NCBI RefSeq assembly: GCF_010501095.1
Contig: NZ_QVMP01000023.1
Location: 8,557 to 63,952, forward strand
Direction of reading: 5' to 3'
Origin: Dysgonomonas sp. 520
GTDB lineage: Bacteria > Bacteroidota > Bacteroidia > Bacteroidales > Dysgonomonadaceae
Length of the DNA: 55,396 bases
The position numbers were made by a program, and so were the translations under genes. The notes beneath the pieces were generated by a model. That model made no database searches. It saw only the letters and a list, made by a program, of their open reading frames with translations, and was not told where the DNA came from. Below are positions 1 through 6,689 of this stretch, in pieces. Each line of letters opens with the position of its first letter. The first letter of the stretch is position 1.

Positions 1-55
1 TGTTTGAGCATTACCAGACCATTCTAATTTTACAGCTTCTTGGTGCGAGTTATTT
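1..55. repeat. 55-bp terminal direct repeat, left copy
   Basis: The first 55 bases are identical to the last 55 (55342-55396). An exact odd-length overlap of this size is typical of a de Bruijn graph assembler joining contig ends through one k-mer, so the ends lie in the same repeated sequence or on a circular path. Nothing here looks coding. Confidence 0.95.
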
Positions 56-392
56 TTTGTTCAGCTTATTAAGCTGTATAGTGGGTCGGCAAGAAGCCTT
101 AGTCACAGAAAGCCTTTTTGATTCCTTTTGCGGCTTAGGGCAATTAACAATCGAGGAGCGAAGGCGACTCAAAAGGAATGCAAGTAATCTTTGATTACGC
201 GCTGCATGTTGTTGAATTTAAAAGAACGTTTTTTAGCTACTGATTTGTATTACTCGATATAATATCTTAAAAGTGAACATACCCCCTCAGTCTTTTAAAC
301 ATTAAACAAATGATTTTGTTTTCGGTGAATTAACTAAAATTACACAAAATGGCTTTCTTTGGATGTTGCCGATTTGATTTCACTTCAATTAT
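56..392. other. Non-coding repeat-like leader region
   Basis: No convincing gene. The stretch has a short hairpin CAGCTT-ATT-AAGCTG (62-76) and a perfect 10-bp inverted repeat, ATTCCTTTTG (121-130) with CAAAAGGAAT (170-179), enclosing a 39-nt loop. With 55080-55396 it looks like one dispersed intergenic element of Bacteroidota, but family membership cannot be tested here. From about 240 the base composition returns to AT-rich intergenic DNA. Confidence 0.5.
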
Positions 393-406
393 TGAACAAA
401 TGTTCA
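393..406. promoter_or_regulatory. TetR operator O1, TGAAC-N4-GTTCA
   Basis: Perfect palindrome with 5-bp arms and spacer AAAT. It is one of four identical-arm sites around the TetR gene at 594-1214 and lies about 120 bp upstream of the proposed promoter. Confidence 0.7.
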
Positions 407-525
407 CTTTTTGTGAAAACTATTTGAATTACATAAATAGGTATATTTCAACGTATTAGCATCATTCAATATTTCTCAAGATATACTTTCAGCATATTAG
501 TTGATCTTTTTTAACTTTACATTTC

Positions 526-556
526 TTGTATATCAAATTAAAAATGACAACCTTTG
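526..556 (+). promoter_or_regulatory. Proposed promoter of the TetR gene
   Basis: TTG at 526-528 and AACCTTTG at 549-556 (7 of 8 matches to TAnnTTTG) are separated by 20 bp, the spacing typical of Bacteroidota vegetative promoters. The predicted transcription start falls at the next operator (562-575), so binding there should block initiation. Confidence 0.5.
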
Positions 557-561
557 CGTTG

Positions 562-575
562 TGAACGGTTGTTCA
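562..575. promoter_or_regulatory. TetR operator O2, TGAAC-N4-GTTCA
   Basis: Perfect palindrome with spacer GGTT, 19 bp before the TetR start codon and overlapping the predicted transcription start. This position fits autorepression. Confidence 0.7.
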
Positions 576-593
576 TGTTTTAAAACTCAAAAG

Positions 594-1214
594 ATGAAGT
601 ACAGTAGAGAATATATATTGAGTAGTGCTTTTGATGTATTCATGGAAAAGGGATACGATAGTGCTTCCATTTCTGTTTTGCAGCAGGAATTGAAAATGTC
701 TCGAGGTGCTATGTACAGGTATTTTAAAAATAAGGAAGAATTGTTCACCTCGGTGATAGATGAGTATTTTTTTAAGCCTTTCTATAAAATAATGCGCAAC
801 ATGTCGGTTGATCATAACATGAGAGCTCCCGAATTGATAGAAGTGACGCACAGAAGGCAAAAAGTAGTGTTGAACTCTTTTGCGAAAGCAGGAGTTACTC
901 ACATGCTGTTCCTGAATTATACAGCTTTGATTATTCAGGCTGCAAAACATTATCCTGATTTTGTTGCCCGTTTCAAGCGGATAAATAATAAATTATACTT
1001 AATCTGGAAGAAAGCATTGCTGAATAGCATAGAAGCCGGCGAGGTAAAGAAAGATGTCAATATTGATATCATGGCCAATCTGTTCAACAACATTAGCATA
1101 AAAGAATCGGAAGACCCTGATTTTGACGAAAGCACATTTACAAAAAAAGTCGTTGATGATTTCTATCGCAGGCGTGAGGCTTTAGACTATTTGTATGAGT
1201 TAATCAAGGTTTAA
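594..1214 (+). CDS. TetR/AcrR family transcriptional regulator
   Basis: This is a 206-residue TetR-type repressor. Residues about 8-50 form the N-terminal DNA-binding domain: the helix-turn-helix lies near residues 26-45 and ends in the usual GAMYRYFKNKEEL signature. The rest is a helical ligand and dimer domain with no recognisable ligand class. I start it at ATG 594 (MKYSREY). The upstream extension of the frame has no homology-like content and crosses the proposed promoter and an operator. Two TGAAC-N4-GTTCA palindromes lie before the gene and two after it, so it probably controls itself and the following genes (unknown protein, phospholipase A, LpxC). A lipid or membrane-stress ligand is a guess from those neighbours. 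Confidence 0.93.
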   Translation: MKYSREYILSSAFDVFMEKGYDSASISVLQQELKMSRGAMYRYFKNKEELFTSVIDEYFFKPFYKIMRNMSVDHNMRAPELIEVTHRRQKVVLNSFAKAGVTHMLFLNYTALIIQAAKHYPDFVARFKRINNKLYLIWKKALLNSIEAGEVKKDVNIDIMANLFNNISIKESEDPDFDESTFTKKVVDDFYRRREALDYLYELIKV

Positions 1215-1233
1215 TATTTTTTTACCCATCAAA

Positions 1234-1247
1234 TGAACAACTGTTCA
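1234..1247. promoter_or_regulatory. TetR operator O3, TGAAC-N4-GTTCA
   Basis: Perfect palindrome with spacer AACT, 20 bp after the TetR stop and upstream of the next gene. It lies 88 bp from O4 and may pair with it. Confidence 0.7.
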
Positions 1248-1279
1248 TTTACAAGAAATAAAAAAGAGATCATGTTCTA

Positions 1280-1309
1280 TTTGTACAAACTGATTAAAAT
1301 TTAGTTTTT
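1280..1309 (+). promoter_or_regulatory. Possible promoter for the 1463-3789 genes
   Basis: TTTG at 1280-1283, an 18-bp gap, then TAGTTTTT at 1302-1309 (7 of 8 to TAnnTTTG). It lies between operators O3 and O4, with O4 just after the predicted start. The match is imperfect. Confidence 0.3.
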
Positions 1310-1321
1310 TTTGACAACAAA

Positions 1322-1335
1322 TGAACGAGTGTTCA
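1322..1335. promoter_or_regulatory. TetR operator O4, TGAAC-N4-GTTCA
   Basis: Perfect palindrome with spacer GAGT, about 130 bp upstream of the 1463 gene and 12 bp downstream of the possible -7 box. Its placement mirrors O2 at the TetR gene. Confidence 0.7.
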
Positions 1336-1462
1336 TAAATATTAAAAATAAATAAAAACAAAAATCTCTTAAAATGTAAACGGAGTTTATTCGTCATAAA
1401 TTAAAGATATATATCACTATAAACTTCAGTATTTACAAAGAGAATTATAATAATAGATAGTT

Positions 1463-1765
1463 ATGGAAAAGATAGTAGCAATATTAACGAGAAAAGGAAC
1501 TTTAAGCAATGGAATACAACGAGATACGGCCGTAAATGTTTTTAGTTTGGAAAATAACGAGGTGGTTGGCGTAGAAAACATTTCGTTGAACGATGCAAGT
1601 GAAAACTATTTTTCCCTCCTGATGAAAATTAAGAATGTGAGTTTGGTGTATGCCGATTCGGTGAGCAATAATTTGAGGAAGTTATTAACTGAAATAGGCA
1701 TATCTACAAAATGCGGAGATGAATTATCCGGCGACAAGTTTATCGGTCAATTTATTTTTGAATAA
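1463..1765 (+). CDS. Hypothetical protein, 100 aa
   Basis: I do not recognise this family. It is a soluble 100-residue protein with no signal peptide or membrane segment. It has alternating beta-like and helical stretches and a single Cys near residue 84. The middle and end faintly recall NifX/NifB-type RNase H-like folds, but I do not make that call. The start is clear: an ATG after a purine-poor AT-rich leader. It lies between the TetR gene with its two downstream operators and the phospholipase A gene, so it is probably the first gene of the TetR-controlled set. Confidence 0.75.
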   Translation: MEKIVAILTRKGTLSNGIQRDTAVNVFSLENNEVVGVENISLNDASENYFSLLMKIKNVSLVYADSVSNNLRKLLTEIGISTKCGDELSGDKFIGQFIFE

Positions 1766-1810
1766 CAAAAAAGATTTCATTTTATAGAATGTGATAAATA
1801 TGCTTATCAT

Positions 1811-1852
1811 GACCGGTCCTTGAAAAATGAGGAATGAAAACAGGGACCGGTC
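1811..1852. promoter_or_regulatory. Hairpin between the 1463 gene and pldA
   Basis: Perfect 9-bp inverted repeat GACCGGTCC (1811-1819) and GGACCGGTC (1844-1852), each arm being nearly palindromic itself. No T tract follows, so it is not a normal terminator. It may be an operator pair, an mRNA processing hairpin, or a leader structure 25 nt before the pldA start. Confidence 0.5.
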
Positions 1853-1876
1853 GGATAAAAATAATCACCAATTTTC

Positions 1877-2776
1877 ATGAACAAATTTACACTTTTCATA
1901 CTATTTCTTATATCACCCTTGTTTTGTTCTGCGCAGGAAGGATTGCAGTACATAGACAATGATAGTCTGCGGACATTATACGAACAAGCGATGAAAGATC
2001 CGAATATTTTCAAACCAAAATATCTTGAAATTTCGGAAGAAGAGGCCGTCAAATTTGTTGACAAGCAACCGGCATTTGCGGTTTACAAGGATACGTATTT
2101 TGTGACGGGAATCCCTCTGGATAGAGAAATAACAAATAAAACGGCAGATGCATCCTTTCAGATAAGTATCAGGCAACGACTGACAAAAAGTGTATTGCCA
2201 TTCAATACCTTTTTATATTTGACCTATACCCAGAAGTCGTTTTGGGATGTTTATGACGAGTCTAGTCCGTTTCGAGACACAAACTATAACCCGGGTTTGG
2301 GACTTGGTAAGGCACTCTTTTACAAGGGCAGGGCCATCGGAGGAATTTTTGCCCAGATAAAACATGAATCGAATGGTAGAGGCGGGGATGAATCGAGAAG
2401 CTGGAACTATCTCAGCTTTTCGTCCAAGTATTTTCTCAACCCTCATTTCAATATATTCGGAGAATTCTGGATTCCTTATGTTGACGGCAGCAACAACAAA
2501 AACCTACTTGATTATAAAGGTCTTGCAAATATCGGGATAAACTTCATATCTGACAAACATAGGTGGTGGGTGTCGGCCGAATTTAACCCTCGGAAAGGAG
2601 TAGGAAATATCAACACCGTGACAACAATAGGTTTCAAAATTTCGGAAAGTGCAAACCAATACCTGTTTGCCCGTTTGAATAATGGTTATGGAGAAAGCCT
2701 TTTAGATTATGATAAGTATTCGATGAACTTCAGGGTGGGAATATGTATCAAACCGGATTTTTATAGCATTTATTAG
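1877..2776 (+). CDS. pldA: Outer-membrane phospholipase A (PldA/OMPLA)
   Basis: This is a 299-residue OMPLA family protein, a 12-strand outer-membrane barrel that hydrolyses misplaced phospholipids in the outer leaflet. The signal peptide covers residues 1-20 (ends CSAQ). The active site is visible: H163 and S165 in KHESNGRGG, and N177 in SRSWN. This is the same 14-residue spacing as H142, S144 and N156 in E. coli PldA. The C-terminal NGYGESLLDY motif is also characteristic. An N-terminal extension of about 75 residues precedes the barrel. LpxC follows 62 bp downstream on the same strand. Together they suggest a lipid-asymmetry or LPS/phospholipid balance operon under the TetR regulator. Confidence 0.95.
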   Translation: MNKFTLFILFLISPLFCSAQEGLQYIDNDSLRTLYEQAMKDPNIFKPKYLEISEEEAVKFVDKQPAFAVYKDTYFVTGIPLDREITNKTADASFQISIRQRLTKSVLPFNTFLYLTYTQKSFWDVYDESSPFRDTNYNPGLGLGKALFYKGRAIGGIFAQIKHESNGRGGDESRSWNYLSFSSKYFLNPHFNIFGEFWIPYVDGSNNKNLLDYKGLANIGINFISDKHRWWVSAEFNPRKGVGNINTVTTIGFKISESANQYLFARLNNGYGESLLDYDKYSMNFRVGICIKPDFYSIY

Positions 2777-2838
2777 CTAAACACTTTGAAGAAGATATCC
2801 AGAACAATAAAACAACAACTCAAAAAAAAGATATTAAG

Positions 2839-3789
2839 ATGGTAAAGCAGAGAACATTGAAAGACAGCTTCTACCTTAAGGGTAAGGGGCTACACACAGG
2901 ACTTAATCTTTGTATTACGTTTAATCCCGCACCCGAAAATCACGGTTATAAGTTCAGGAGGATTGACCTTGAGGGTTGTCCTGTAATTGATGCTTTGGCC
3001 GAAAACGTATGCGATACGGACAGAGGTACTGTGCTGTCGGCTAATGGTGCGAAAATAAGCACAGTGGAGCATGCTTTGGCGGCATTGTATGCCAGCGAGA
3101 TAGACAATTGCCTGATTGATGTGAATGGCCCCGAAGTACCCATTCTTGATGGTAGCGCCTTTATGTATATAGAAAAGATTAGAGAGGTGGGCACAATTGA
3201 GCAAGCTGCAAAACGTGAGTATTTGTGTTTCAATAAAAGTAAAATAAAAGTGACGGATTCTTCCACCGGAGCAAGCATTTCGATGTTGCCTTGCAATGGC
3301 TTGCACATAGAATCCCGTATTACTTTCGAGTCAAGGTTTCTTAAGCAGCAAGATGCTTGCCTGTTCGATTTGAAGGAATTTGCCCGCGAGTTTGCCTCTT
3401 CCCGCACATTTGTTTTTGTGAAAGAAATAGAGCCGCTTCTCAAAAACAACATGATAAAAGGAGGCGATTTGGACAACTCCATTGTCATTTATGACGAACA
3501 GCTACCTCAGGATGATTTTGATCAGTTGGCTGATGCAATGGGGGTTAAAAGGAAGAATTCTTCGTTGCTAGGTTATATAATGAATAAACCTCTCATATAT
3601 CCGAACGAACCTGCCAGACATAAGTTGCTGGATATTGTTGGCGATTTGGCATTGATAGGAAAGTTTATAGAGGGAAAGATAATCGCTTATCGCCCAGGGC
3701 ATAAAATAAACACGATGTTTTCTAAAGCCATAAGGGAATACATGAAAACCGAAAAGAAAAAGGTCGGAGTAAAATCCTTTAGCTATTAA
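2839..3789 (+). CDS. lpxC: UDP-3-O-acyl-GlcNAc deacetylase LpxC, stand-alone form
   Basis: LpxC is the zinc enzyme of the committed step of lipid A synthesis, removing acetate from UDP-3-O-acyl-N-acetylglucosamine. All key residues are present: E77 and H78 (TVEH), H261 and D265 (HKLLD), and H288 (GHKIN). The length is 316 residues. In Bacteroidales the housekeeping LpxC is normally fused to a FabZ dehydratase (about 460 residues); this one stops after the deacetylase domain, and what follows is a non-coding repeat. It may therefore be a second, regulated LpxC. It follows pldA closely and has no visible promoter of its own. The identification is firm; its role as a paralogue is inference. Confidence 0.95.
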   Translation: MVKQRTLKDSFYLKGKGLHTGLNLCITFNPAPENHGYKFRRIDLEGCPVIDALAENVCDTDRGTVLSANGAKISTVEHALAALYASEIDNCLIDVNGPEVPILDGSAFMYIEKIREVGTIEQAAKREYLCFNKSKIKVTDSSTGASISMLPCNGLHIESRITFESRFLKQQDACLFDLKEFAREFASSRTFVFVKEIEPLLKNNMIKGGDLDNSIVIYDEQLPQDDFDQLADAMGVKRKNSSLLGYIMNKPLIYPNEPARHKLLDIVGDLALIGKFIEGKIIAYRPGHKINTMFSKAIREYMKTEKKKVGVKSFSY

Positions 3790-3833
3790 TACCAATTGGC
3801 TGTTGGCTCTACTTTGACAAAAAAACGTTGGAC

Positions 3834-3875
3834 TACCCCCTGAAGGATGAGGGGGGTACGCTCTCTTTTGGAGAG
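3834..3875 (+). terminator. Hairpins downstream of lpxC
   Basis: TACCCCC (3834-3840) pairs with GGGGGTA (3852-3858), and CTCTC-TTTT-GGAGAG follows. The G-rich run that comes next resembles an intergenic element also seen near 19250. It probably ends the pldA-lpxC transcript, although there is no clean T tract. Confidence 0.45.
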
Positions 3876-3922
3876 GTGCAGGGGGCGGGTATTGACCACA
3901 TTACATCCCGTCGAATATTTCC

Positions 3923-3972
3923 GTCGAATGTTATTTCTACTCCACCCGCAAAACGACTAATGTAATTGAACA
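3923..3972 (+). repeat. Dispersed intergenic repeat, copy 1 (intact)
   Basis: It contains the core TCTACTCCACCCGCAAAAC followed by GACTAATGTAATTGAACA. The same core is found at 13601-13631 on the other strand and, split, at 32880-33004. All copies are between genes. Confidence 0.75.
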
Positions 3973-4013
3973 CTTTTCAATTACTGATTCAGATAATTAA
4001 CGACATATTGCAG

Positions 4014-4047
4014 GCATTGTGTTAATTAAAAATTTTATGTAAGTTTG
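4014..4047 (+). promoter_or_regulatory. Promoter for the 4092 gene
   Basis: TAAGTTTG (4040-4047) matches TAnnTTTG, with TTG near 4016-4018 about 21 bp upstream. The start codon at 4092 lies about 38 nt from the predicted transcription start. Confidence 0.45.
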
Positions 4048-4091
4048 TCAAAAGAAAATCAAGGGTTGGAAAATCAGTTATAACAAACAAA

Positions 4092-4376
4092 ATGCTAGAT
4101 ATTATGGGAAACGACGGGGAAAATGAAAAAAAACGCTCACAACCAATAGTTTCGGTGCTTCAATCGAGTGCCCCTTCCACGGCAAACAAAATGACCGTTA
4201 TCAACGATGGTGTTTTCGCTAAAATTGTTCTTTTCGAAAAAGAGGATTTGAGTGACGAGGAAATCTGCAAACTATTGAATATATACAGATACACTAATAT
4301 TGATATAACCAAACATTATACACGCAAGGAGTCTAAAGATGTACATCATTATACCGTATATAATATACTGATTTAA
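4092..4376 (+). CDS. Hypothetical protein, 94 aa
   Basis: I do not recognise this. It is a soluble 94-residue protein with a hydrophilic N-terminus (residues 1-32, Lys/Glu/Ser rich) and a compact mixed alpha/beta second half. There is no signal peptide, metal motif or membrane segment. ATG 4104 is an alternative start. A consensus promoter lies upstream, which supports it being a real gene. It converges with and slightly overlaps the YgbA-like gene on the other strand (ends 4376 and 4373). Confidence 0.6.
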   Translation: MLDIMGNDGENEKKRSQPIVSVLQSSAPSTANKMTVINDGVFAKIVLFEKEDLSDEEICKLLNIYRYTNIDITKHYTRKESKDVHHYTVYNILI

Positions 4377-4690
4377 TGATTGTTTTTTCTTTTCGTGATT
4401 TTCTTAAATAAATATCTGACAGTCAAGAGCGGATGTTTATAGGTCATTCGTGGACCTGAAAAACGCATTACGTTTTGTATTTCATCTTTCCTTGCCGAAC
4501 TGTAACAATGTACCGGACAGTCCTTGCAATTTGGTTTTGCTTCTCCAAAGCAACATTTTTCGAGCCTTTTGTGAGCATAGGTTTCTAATTCAAGACATCT
4601 GTTGCACAGTGTTTTACCGGCCTGATTATGTTTAGATCGGCAGTAAATGGCAATCATTTTCGAAACGGTATGTTTTTCCGGATCATTCAT
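4373..4690 (-). CDS. YgbA-like (nitrous-oxide-stimulated promoter family) Cys-rich protein
   Basis: This small 105-residue protein is rich in cysteines: C17, C29 and C32, C46 and C47, C55, C58 and C62. The pattern, with an IYC-RSKHN start and a GPRMTYKHP end, matches the YgbA_NO family, which in enterobacteria is induced by nitric oxide. The cysteines probably bind metal or a cluster; the biochemical role is not established. Its start overlaps the end of the GNAT gene by 8 bp, so the two are probably translated from one transcript. No signal peptide is present, so it should be cytoplasmic. Confidence 0.85.
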   Translation of the reverse strand: MNDPEKHTVSKMIAIYCRSKHNQAGKTLCNRCLELETYAHKRLEKCCFGEAKPNCKDCPVHCYSSARKDEIQNVMRFSGPRMTYKHPLLTVRYLFKKITKRKNNH

Positions 4691-5111
4691 TTTCTACAAA
4701 AATATCGTCCTCCATTCTGTCTGGATTGGCAAAAAGCGCCATCCCTGTTTTCATTCGTTTGTAGTTTAGTTTTTTATAAAAGTCTTCTTTTCCCGGCGAC
4801 GCATACAAAATAAAATTACATCCCGGAGTTTTAGCCATCAGTCGAAGCACTATTTCCCGCCCCAATCCTCGTCCTTGATACCCTGGTTCGATTGCTATAT
4901 CATATAAAGCCGATTGGCGTATACCATCCGATATCATTCTGCCAAAGCCAATCAACGCAGTTTCGTTGAAAAGAAACAATACGGAGTGGCTCGATTCGAA
5001 CGAAGTTTTATGTACATCCCAGCCGGTGAATGACATACCCACTTTTTCTAACAATAACGGTATCTCTTTCCACGGAATATTTTCACAGTTTTCTTGGTAT
5101 TTCAACTTCAT
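4683..5111 (-). CDS. GNAT family N-acetyltransferase
   Basis: This 142-residue acetyltransferase carries the acetyl-CoA loop QGRGLG (residues 79-84), preceded by the usual beta strand (LYDIAIEPGYQG) and followed by a helix. The C-terminal half has the FYKKLNYK motif typical of GNAT strand 6-7. The substrate is unknown. I start it at ATG 5111 (MKLKYQ): the longer frame would begin at 5141, upstream of a perfect -7 box at 5129-5136. It is followed by, and overlaps, the YgbA-like gene. Confidence 0.88.
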   Translation of the reverse strand: MKLKYQENCENIPWKEIPLLLEKVGMSFTGWDVHKTSFESSHSVLFLFNETALIGFGRMISDGIRQSALYDIAIEPGYQGRGLGREIVLRLMAKTPGCNFILYASPGKEDFYKKLNYKRMKTGMALFANPDRMEDDIFVENE

Positions 5112-5128
5112 AAAAAACAGGTTTCTGA

Positions 5129-5136
5129 CAAATATA
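5129..5136 (-). promoter_or_regulatory. -7 box of the GNAT/ygbA-like pair
   Basis: TATATTTG on the minus strand, 17 nt before the chosen GNAT start. It lies just past the end of the rRNA methylase gene. Confidence 0.5.
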
Positions 5137-5143
5137 CACAAAT

Positions 5144-6523
5144 TCAGAGGAAAGTATTTATTGATTCAGGAACAAAAGACGACCGGATTCTCCACTCCTG
5201 AGGATAAAGATTATTAGCCCGGTTGCCTATGTTTTTTACAAACCCCACAGGTATGCCTCTATACGTGAGAAGAATATAGCCTTTAGGCAATCCGTTGAGA
5301 CTCAATGCCTCCTTTTTCAAAAAAGCGATTGCCATCGCATCATCCAATCCGTAATTTGTAAATGCTGACACATTAAGATAGTTCGACATTGCCAGAGAAT
5401 GTGCCGGAATGAAATCATTACCTTTATATTCCCCAACAAATACGCCTGCTGAAACCAGTTTCGAGTGAGATGATACGTATTCGAAACAAGAATATAAATC
5501 TGATGGAAAGGCAAACCATTTGTCTTCTTTCGGAAAAAAGGTGAAGAGGGAGTCGGATAACAGAAACTCTCTATATTCTTTAGGCAGAGTTGCTTTCTTC
5601 TTATCTTTCCCGTTCTTATTCTTTCCTGATGATGCTCTCGCCCGTTCACCGTCTTTCTTTCTTAGCACAGCCATAAAAAAGCCTTCTCCCATCACCCGGT
5701 GAGGAAAAAAATGATACACAGGCATATCTTCGTTGTAAGCTCCGGCAACACGCCATTCCGACGGAATATTTAGCGGAAGAATGTCTGCACCCAAATAATC
5801 CCTTATCCAAGCCACATTTTCTTCATTTTCTTGCATGTTGTATGTGCAGGTGCTATATACCAATATTCCTCCGGGTTTCAACGATTCCCACACGTCGGCC
5901 ACAATTCTTTGCTGGCGTTCTTTGCATAACTGCACATTCGATTGCGACCATTCCGAAACGGCATCCTGATCTTTTCTGAACATTCCTTCTCCCGAACAAG
6001 GTGCATCAATCAGCATTAAGTCGAAAAAATGTGTCATTTTCCCTATATCCACCGGATCGTTATTCGTTACAATCACATTCGGACAGCCTGTTTTGGTCAT
6101 GTTTTCAGATAGAATATCGGCACGTTTCCTTATCACCTCGTTAGATACGAGTAAACTTTTGTCCGACAGCAAGTTTAATAAATGAGAAGATTTTCCTCCC
6201 GGAGCGGCACACAAATCCAAAGCGACAATGTCGTCATCAACATATTGTTTCACGGCTTGCTCCAGAAACATGGAGGATGCCTCCTGCACATAATAAAGTC
6301 CGGCATGAAACAGCGGATCAAAAGTAAATGAAGGGCGTTTTTCCAGATAATAGCCATCCTCACACCACGGAACTTTCCGAAAAGACAGATCGTTTCCTTT
6401 ATATTTCGACTTATTGATGCGGATGCTTGTCGGAGACTCTTCATTCAGAGCATTGACAAACAATTGCCATTCATCTTTCAGCAGGGGTTTGGTTGTTTCT
6501 ATAAATGATGTAGGAAGTTGCAT
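5144..6523 (-). CDS. RsmF-like 16S rRNA (cytosine-C5) methyltransferase
   Basis: This is a RsmB/RsmF (NOP2/Sun) family methylase of 459 residues. The SAM-binding motif I is DLCAAPGGKS (103-112). The two catalytic cysteines are C176 in DAPCSGEG and C226 in STCTYN. Residues about 285-459 form the C-terminal RNA-binding (PUA-like) region seen in RsmF-type proteins, after a charged Lys-rich linker. It should make 5-methylcytosine in 16S rRNA with SAM as donor; the exact position is not readable from sequence. It is a single cytoplasmic gene, followed by the GNAT gene, which appears to have its own promoter. Confidence 0.93.
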   Translation of the reverse strand: MQLPTSFIETTKPLLKDEWQLFVNALNEESPTSIRINKSKYKGNDLSFRKVPWCEDGYYLEKRPSFTFDPLFHAGLYYVQEASSMFLEQAVKQYVDDDIVALDLCAAPGGKSSHLLNLLSDKSLLVSNEVIRKRADILSENMTKTGCPNVIVTNNDPVDIGKMTHFFDLMLIDAPCSGEGMFRKDQDAVSEWSQSNVQLCKERQQRIVADVWESLKPGGILVYSTCTYNMQENEENVAWIRDYLGADILPLNIPSEWRVAGAYNEDMPVYHFFPHRVMGEGFFMAVLRKKDGERARASSGKNKNGKDKKKATLPKEYREFLLSDSLFTFFPKEDKWFAFPSDLYSCFEYVSSHSKLVSAGVFVGEYKGNDFIPAHSLAMSNYLNVSAFTNYGLDDAMAIAFLKKEALSLNGLPKGYILLTYRGIPVGFVKNIGNRANNLYPQEWRIRSSFVPESINTFL

Positions 6524-6635
6524 ATTCTTATTTTAGCGTAAAAATATGTAATTTGCCCCTACAATCAAACAAAAGGCACGAATAACTTGTCTGCAGGTAA
6601 TTTGTAGCTATTCAAAACCAAGGATATAAACAACA

Positions 6636-6659
6636 AAGGCATCCCAAAAAGGATGCCTT
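6636..6659 (-). terminator. Terminator of the PFOR gene
   Basis: Perfect 9-bp stem AAGGCATCC/GGATGCCTT with a 6-nt loop, about 30 nt after the stop codon of the 6690-10259 gene. The sequence after the stem on the minus strand is TG-rich rather than a pure T tract. Confidence 0.7.
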
Positions 6660-6689
6660 CGTTCGTATTATGTATATTAAGAATAATTG

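Noticed and set aside
1507-1765. NifX/NifB-type cofactor-binding domain in the 100-residue protein
   Set aside because: There is a vague strand-helix similarity, but no conserved motif and no nitrogenase-related neighbours. I leave it as unknown.
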